This document shows, one piece after another, positions 59,635 through 64,000 of a DNA stretch of 64,000 nucleotides; position 1 is the first letter of the stretch, and each line of letters opens with the position of its first letter. The DNA lies in the NCBI GenBank assembly GCA_013178305.1, contig JABLXB010000001.1:552516-616515 (forward strand), written 5' to 3'. Made by a program: the position numbers and the translations under genes. Source of the stretch: Bacillota bacterium. GTDB lineage: Bacteria > Bacillota > Sulfobacillia > JABLXB01. Below the pieces are notes generated by a model. The model was not told the DNA's origin, did not search any database, and saw nothing but the letters and a program-made list of their open reading frames with translations.

Positions 59635-61698
59635 CTAGATCTGCTCGCAAAGACGACCAACGTGTTCCAACGTGCAGACAACTTCCTTCAAGCCGAGAGA
59701 CTCCAGAACCTCTCGCTTCGGGTACCCAGTGGCCACGTCCCAGCCGCGGGCTTCGTAGTATTCATCGAGCATGGGTGCCAGATTGACCACGTGTCCCTGC
59801 GAAGGCCCTGACGTTATCGGTTCCTCGAGGAAACGCCTGCAGAGGGTGTCGTCGGCCTTCGTCAGACCCTGGAGGACGTTGAACGCACGCTCCACATTCA
59901 CGGCGCGCTCGCCAGCCCGCATGACTTCATCCGGCGACATATCGATGCCAGTAACGACGCGAAAGAATCGCGCCTCCCATTCGGGGTACATAAGGGCAGT
60001 ACGTACGATAAACTTACAGATGCCCAGCGAGTCAGCGGCCGCGCGCTGGTCTTCCGACCACTTCACCAACCGGCCCTTCCCCACTGTGCCGTGGGGCATG
60101 ACAGCCTCCGCCGTGCCAAACATGGCGACTGCCTCGTCCGGGGTGAAGAAGGTCTCACCAGTGGGCAGCCCGCGCAGGTGACACCCGCCCCTGCTCGCGA
60201 CGGCGTAGCCGAGTCCCCACGCGGGGGCGGCCCTCGGGTCGCTGAGGCCGGGGTCCTGGCCCTTCGAATGAATCACGAAGTCCGAGCTGCCACGGCCGAC
60301 CGCCTGCGCGGCCCTGTACGCGCCCTCGCCCAGCAGCCTCGAGAAGTCGTCCTGCCTGTGAGCGATGGCAGGCAACAGGTCGAGGATGGCCCGGACTCCG
60401 CCCCACTCCATCACTCGTCCGTTGGTGTCGCCCTCGTCCAGGATCCCCTTCTGCCACGCCTCCATCGCCCAGGCAATCGTGCTCGCGGTGTTCATCGTGT
60501 CGAGGCCGAGGCGGTTGCACAGGGTGTTTGCCATCAGGATCGACTCCGTGTCGGCGTTCCCGAGCTTCGACCCGAATCCGGCGATGGTGACGTATTCAGG
60601 CCCCTCGCCGCACGCGCCGGCGTATGGGCCCTCATCTATGTTGCAGGAATGACTACAGTGCAGCGGGCATGAGAAGCACGCCCGCGATCCGTTCCAATAC
60701 TGCCACATCGAGGTGGCGGACAGAGACTTCCACCCGTCGAACTGGGACCTCTGGTAGTTCAGCGTAGCGAGGCGGCCGAGCTTCTGGTGGCTCTCGATGA
60801 GTGATGGAGTCCCATCCCGGGAGTACTGCTGAGACCACGGGTCGGTGCTCAGGGTCCTGACAGCATCCTGGAACGCCGCGCGCATCGCGTCGGCATTGGC
60901 GACGCGCACGCCTCCGGTTCCTTTCACCGCCACCGCCTTGAGATTCTTCGAGCCCATTACGGCGCCAATGCCGCACTTGGCGGCAGCCCGGGATAGGTGG
61001 GTGATTATCGCCGCAAGGCGCACGAGGTTTTCCCCGGCCGGACCGATGGACGCTATCTGGACACCCTCATCGCCCAGTTCGTGATGGATGGCGGAATCGC
61101 ACTCCCATGTGTCCAGGCCCCACAGGTGTGAGGCGTCACGGATCTCCACTTGCTCGTCCCGGATAAACAGGTACACTGGCTTTTCAGAAGCACCGCGGAC
61201 AATGACCTGGTCGAAGCCGGAGTACTTTAGCTCCGCGCCGAAGAATCCCCCGAAGTTGGAGTCCCCAAAGCAGGGGCTGGTCGCAGGAGTCGCGGCAGCG
61301 CCCGGTACGGTCGCCTGACCATCTCCGGTCGCACCGCCGCCCTGTGTGCCACGCCCCATCCCGACCACTGTAAGCGGCGAGATAGCGGTAATCGTACACC
61401 GGCTGGCCCCCGGCACCAGCGTTCCCACGAGAGGCCCAACGCCGAACACGAGCAGGTTTTCCGGGCCGAGCGGGTCAACTCCGCGCCCGCCCAGACCGAG
61501 AATTGTAGCCGAGTTCAGACCCCTGCCACCCAGGTAAAGCATCAGCATCTCGGGGTCGATGTCCTCAACCTGTACCGAGCGCCGAGTCAGGTCGACGATA
61601 AGCCGGCGGCCCGTCCAACCACCGCGGCGTACACGGCCTCTGCCACAAGTTCGGCCACCTCCAGCCGGGCTGCTTATACGCGCAGTCACGCGGGCCAC
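59635..61698 (-). CDS. aor: Aldehyde ferredoxin oxidoreductase family protein (AOR4)
   Basis: A 687-residue AOR, longer than AOR1 (612). Core marks: GGRGLNSATILGLGG, GPAGENLVRLAAI, GAVMGSKNLKAVAVKG, the cluster ligands ACFSCPLHC (about residue 337) and the distal Cys in DSLGICKF. It resembles AOR1 (HLWGLDT, DEYYEARGWD) and likely shares its type of substrate. Odd: a Gly/Ala/Thr-rich insert of about 30 residues falls between SPLT and GDSNFGG, where other AORs have none, and the N-terminal 25 residues are Arg/Gly-rich. It lies 14 bases after the DUF1445 gene in the Liv ABC unit. Confidence 0.9.
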   Translation of the reverse strand: MARVTARISSPAGGGRTCGRGRVRRGGWTGRRLIVDLTRRSVQVEDIDPEMLMLYLGGRGLNSATILGLGGRGVDPLGPENLLVFGVGPLVGTLVPGASRCTITAISPLTVVGMGRGTQGGGATGDGQATVPGAAATPATSPCFGDSNFGGFFGAELKYSGFDQVIVRGASEKPVYLFIRDEQVEIRDASHLWGLDTWECDSAIHHELGDEGVQIASIGPAGENLVRLAAIITHLSRAAAKCGIGAVMGSKNLKAVAVKGTGGVRVANADAMRAAFQDAVRTLSTDPWSQQYSRDGTPSLIESHQKLGRLATLNYQRSQFDGWKSLSATSMWQYWNGSRACFSCPLHCSHSCNIDEGPYAGACGEGPEYVTIAGFGSKLGNADTESILMANTLCNRLGLDTMNTASTIAWAMEAWQKGILDEGDTNGRVMEWGGVRAILDLLPAIAHRQDDFSRLLGEGAYRAAQAVGRGSSDFVIHSKGQDPGLSDPRAAPAWGLGYAVASRGGCHLRGLPTGETFFTPDEAVAMFGTAEAVMPHGTVGKGRLVKWSEDQRAAADSLGICKFIVRTALMYPEWEARFFRVVTGIDMSPDEVMRAGERAVNVERAFNVLQGLTKADDTLCRRFLEEPITSGPSQGHVVNLAPMLDEYYEARGWDVATGYPKREVLESLGLKEVVCTLEHVGRLCEQI

Positions 61699-61712
61699 AT
61701 TCCGTTCATGCC

Positions 61713-62498
61713 CTAGACACTTCCTATCTTGAGGTCAGTGACGAACATCTTTGAGGGCGAATGAGTAATCATGAAGTCGATCTTGACGCGCTGGGCAATT
61801 ATCTGGGGTGTAATGCTGCACGCCCAGAATACTGGTATGTCGTCCGGTTCAAGCGGAAGCGGCGCGTTGACGTCAGCGTGCTTGAGATCGACCCCAATGC
61901 TATCGGGGGACCCCACGTGCACCGGGGCACCGTGCGCGAGGGGCAGGGCGGCAGTGACTCTCACCGCGTCCGCGACCTGCGAGCCCTTGACCGGACGCAT
62001 GGTAACCGCCATTGGCCCCTCGAATGGCCCCGACGGTGCACACTGTATGTTAGTTACATAAATCGGGTTGCCACGAACCTCGTGCTTTTCGCGCATCCCG
62101 ATCCCGGCCTGCTCAAGGGCCCATTCAAAGCTGAGGCTACACCCGATCAGGAACCCAACCAGGTCATCATGCCAATGAGCCATGATATCGGTCGTCTCGG
62201 CCTCGACTACGCCTTTCCGGTAAATCCGGTAACCGGGGAAATCCGTGCGGATGTCAGCCCCCGGCGCAGCACGGCGCGGCTCGGGCGAGCCTACGTCGGT
62301 GACATCTACTATCGGGCACGGTTTGGGGTTTCTCATGCAGAAAAGAAGGAAGTCGTATGCGAGGTCCCTCGGGACAGCGACAAGCCCCGCCTGGAGGTAC
62401 CCGGGAGCAAGTCCGCGGGTAGGCTCGGTCCATTCCCCCGCCCGCGCAGCCGCGCGGACCTCCCATCCGGTGGCGTATGCCGGTTTAACGCTGTGCAT
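61713..62498 (-). CDS. DUF1445 (YcsI-type) putative hydro-lyase
   Basis: A 261-residue cytoplasmic protein. Seen: TRGLAPGYLQAGLVAVPRD, FLLFCMRNPKPCPIVDVTD, DIRTDFPGYRIYRKG, LVGFLIGCSLSFEWALEQAG and CSITPQIIAQRVKIDFMIT, all consistent with the DUF1445 family (putative hydro-lyases related to the D-glutamate cyclase N-domain). Its location between LivF and AOR4 ties it to amino-acid-like substrate use. ATG at 62498 has GGGGGGATT upstream. Confidence 0.85.
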   Translation of the reverse strand: MHSVKPAYATGWEVRAAARAGEWTEPTRGLAPGYLQAGLVAVPRDLAYDFLLFCMRNPKPCPIVDVTDVGSPEPRRAAPGADIRTDFPGYRIYRKGVVEAETTDIMAHWHDDLVGFLIGCSLSFEWALEQAGIGMREKHEVRGNPIYVTNIQCAPSGPFEGPMAVTMRPVKGSQVADAVRVTAALPLAHGAPVHVGSPDSIGVDLKHADVNAPLPLEPDDIPVFWACSITPQIIAQRVKIDFMITHSPSKMFVTDLKIGSV

Positions 62499-62501
62499 GC
62501 G

Positions 62502-63236
62502 TCAATCCCCCCTTGCCCTGGCTCCAATCCCTGACCGCCCCAGGAAAGCGCTCTGAACCCCCTGGTCTTTAAGCAGATCGGAGCCTGTGCCGCTGAGCGA
62601 GATCTTCCCGTTCTCCATAACGTACCCCCTGTGGCACGCCTCGAGCGCCAGGGCTGCATTCTGCTCGACGAGCAAGATCGCAGTCCCCTTGTCGTGAATT
62701 TCCCGTATCAGCTGGAATATCTGGTCGACCACAATCGGAGCGAGACCCATTGAAGGCTCATCGAGAAGGAGCACTCTCGGGTTGGACATCAACGCCCGCC
62801 CCATGGCCAGCATCTGCTGCTCCCCACCGCTCAGCACAGAGGCGGGCTGCTTAGCCCTCTCGCACAGAACCGGGAACAGACTGAATATGCGATCGATGTC
62901 CTCAGATATGCTGCGATCCGCACCGCGCAGGTAAGCACCGACTTCGAGGTTCTCGCGAACGGTCATCTTCGCGAACACGCGGCGGCCTTCCGGTACGAGA
63001 CTCAGCCCACGCCTGACTATCCGGTCGACGGGCTGGCCGCCGATGCTGTCGCCGTCAAGCGTGATGCTTCCACTGGTCGGCCTGAGCAGCCCCGTTATGG
63101 TCTTGAGCGTAGTCGTCTTGCCCGCCCCATTTGAGCCTATCAAGGCGACAATCTCTCCCTGGGCCACCTCGAGGTTGACGCCGTGGAGCACAGCGCCCTC
63201 ACCGTATGAGGCACACACGTTCTCAAGCCTGAGCAT
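62502..63236 (-). CDS. livF: Branched-chain amino acid-type ABC transporter ATPase, LivF
   Basis: A 244-residue ATPase. Walker A GSNGAGKT (34-41), signature LSGGEQQMLAMGRAL, Walker B VLLLDEPSMGLAP. The VPEGRRVFAKMTVREN stretch is typical of LivF. It pairs with LivG, overlaps it by 14 bases and powers import of a neutral amino acid or similar compound. Confidence 0.95.
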   Translation of the reverse strand: MLRLENVCASYGEGAVLHGVNLEVAQGEIVALIGSNGAGKTTTLKTITGLLRPTSGSITLDGDSIGGQPVDRIVRRGLSLVPEGRRVFAKMTVRENLEVGAYLRGADRSISEDIDRIFSLFPVLCERAKQPASVLSGGEQQMLAMGRALMSNPRVLLLDEPSMGLAPIVVDQIFQLIREIHDKGTAILLVEQNAALALEACHRGYVMENGKISLSGTGSDLLKDQGVQSAFLGRSGIGARARGD

Positions 63237-63999
63237 CGAGCCACCTCTTTCCCAGGTAGGCTTCGATTACCTGCCTGTTCGAGATCACCTCGGCGGGACT
63301 GCCTTCGGCGATCTTCGTGCCGAAATTGAGCACGCTCACGCGGTCGGATATTGACATCACCATGTCCATCTTGTGCTCTATCAGCAAGATTGTCTTCCCC
63401 ATGTCACGGATCTGCCGGAGCAGGTCCACGAGATTCTCGGCCTCAGCCGTGGTTGTGCCCGCGGCCGGCTCATCCAGCATGACCATCTTGGGATCGGTCG
63501 CGAGGGCACGCGCGAGTTCCAGTCGCTTCTGCTCACCGTATGACAGGTTCTTCGCGAGGTCGGACTCGTAACCAGCCAGGCCGGCCAACTCCAGGAGATC
63601 CCGCGCGCGGCGTACATTCGCCGCCTCTTCCTCCACGACCCACTGCGGTCTGTACACCGAGTGAACGGCCTGCGCCTTCAGTCTGCAGTGCCGTCCGACC
63701 AGCACGTTCTCCAGCACCGTGAGGTTCTTGAACAAGAGCACGTTCTGGAAGGTCCGGACGAGGCCCCTGAAGGTTATGTCAGATGGCCGCAATGCCGTGA
63801 TGTCCTCGCCCTTGAATTCGATTGTCCCTGCGGTCGGCCTTGAAAACCCCGTAACCACGTTGAACAGCGTGGTCTTCCCCGAGCCGTTAGGCCCGACTAT
63901 CGAGTGGATGGTGTTGGCCGCGACCTCGACGCTCACGTTGTTGAGCGCCTTCAGGCCACCAAATGACTTTGATACACCATTTACCTTGAGCAGAATCAC
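63223..63999 (-). CDS. livG: Branched-chain amino acid-type ABC transporter ATPase, LivG
   Basis: A 258-residue ATPase: Walker A GPNGSGKT (36-43), signature LSYGEQKRLELARAL, Walker B MVMLDEPAAGTTT. The insert LTVLENVLVGRH is LivG-like. The GTG start is at the very end of the window, so upstream genes (LivM/LivH and a binding protein are expected) lie outside, and a slightly earlier start cannot be excluded. Confidence 0.92.
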   Translation of the reverse strand: MILLKVNGVSKSFGGLKALNNVSVEVAANTIHSIVGPNGSGKTTLFNVVTGFSRPTAGTIEFKGEDITALRPSDITFRGLVRTFQNVLLFKNLTVLENVLVGRHCRLKAQAVHSVYRPQWVVEEEAANVRRARDLLELAGLAGYESDLAKNLSYGEQKRLELARALATDPKMVMLDEPAAGTTTAEAENLVDLLRQIRDMGKTILLIEHKMDMVMSISDRVSVLNFGTKIAEGSPAEVISNRQVIEAYLGKRWLDAQA

Positions 64000-64000
64000 C

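Noticed and set aside
1-64000. CRISPR array, tRNA/rRNA genes, insertion sequences, prophage
   Set aside because: No regular repeat-spacer pattern, cloverleaf or transposase/integrase-like protein was visible; weak RNA structures may be missed without a search.

Overview
The window is high-GC DNA with strong AGGAGG-type ribosome sites, many TTG/GTG starts, tightly packed and often overlapping genes, and no rRNA, tRNA, CRISPR array or insertion sequence that I can recognise. Four tungsten-type aldehyde ferredoxin oxidoreductases (AOR), polyferredoxins, PucR-type regulators, TRAP/TTT/SSS transporters and a sigma-54 enhancer-binding regulator point to a strict anaerobe that lives on amino acids and N-heterocycles. 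It is most likely a high-GC Bacillota; the exact lineage cannot be read from this sequence.

Layout. 1-1021 (-): housekeeping pair nnr and acpS. 1191-2852: a lactate-permease-family carrier. 2980-13820 (+): a GntR-regulated cluster (M20 hydrolase homologue, PyrK-like and PyrD-like flavoenzyme, SsnA-type amidohydrolase, TRAP transporter, polyferredoxin, AOR1, MoaD), which reads as import, reduction and opening of a ring with an aldehyde oxidised at the end. 13890-25519: a PucR regulator and an OPT transporter cluster (Asp/Glu racemase family, DUF917, DUF1177, an unknown Cys-cluster protein, AroM, M29 peptidase), then on the other strand an ACMSD-like amidohydrolase and NhaC; a broken copy of that amidohydrolase lies beside the PucR gene. 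25742-32965: mixed single genes (PhzF, QueG-like, CGNR regulator, SodC-like, EamA, a secreted copper-amine-oxidase-N protein, a DDAH-family enzyme).

33052-44185: two divergent groups. On (-) are polyferredoxin, AOR2, a small membrane protein and an SSS symporter. On (+) are a class III aminotransferase, CoA-transferase A/B, thiolase, HMG-CoA-synthase-like protein and DUF35, followed by a convergent PucR. 44491-54371 (-): a sigma-54 regulator, a near-perfect sigma-54 promoter, a multi-subunit FAD/Fe-S dehydrogenase like imino-acid dehydrogenases, a DapA-family lyase, AOR3, an SSS symporter and the stump of a racemase gene. 54482-59108 (-): a UTRA regulator with a clear operator, an RraA-like aldolase and TctC-B-A. 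59635-64000 (-): LivG, LivF, a DUF1445 protein and AOR4.

The recurring theme is modular: each AOR sits with its own importer class (TRAP, SSS, SSS, Liv ABC) and its own catabolic enzymes, as if electrons from several different aldehydes were fed to ferredoxin. The most interesting single module is 44491-54371, which may be an anaerobic proline/hydroxyproline-type pathway where AOR does the job normally done by a semialdehyde dehydrogenase.
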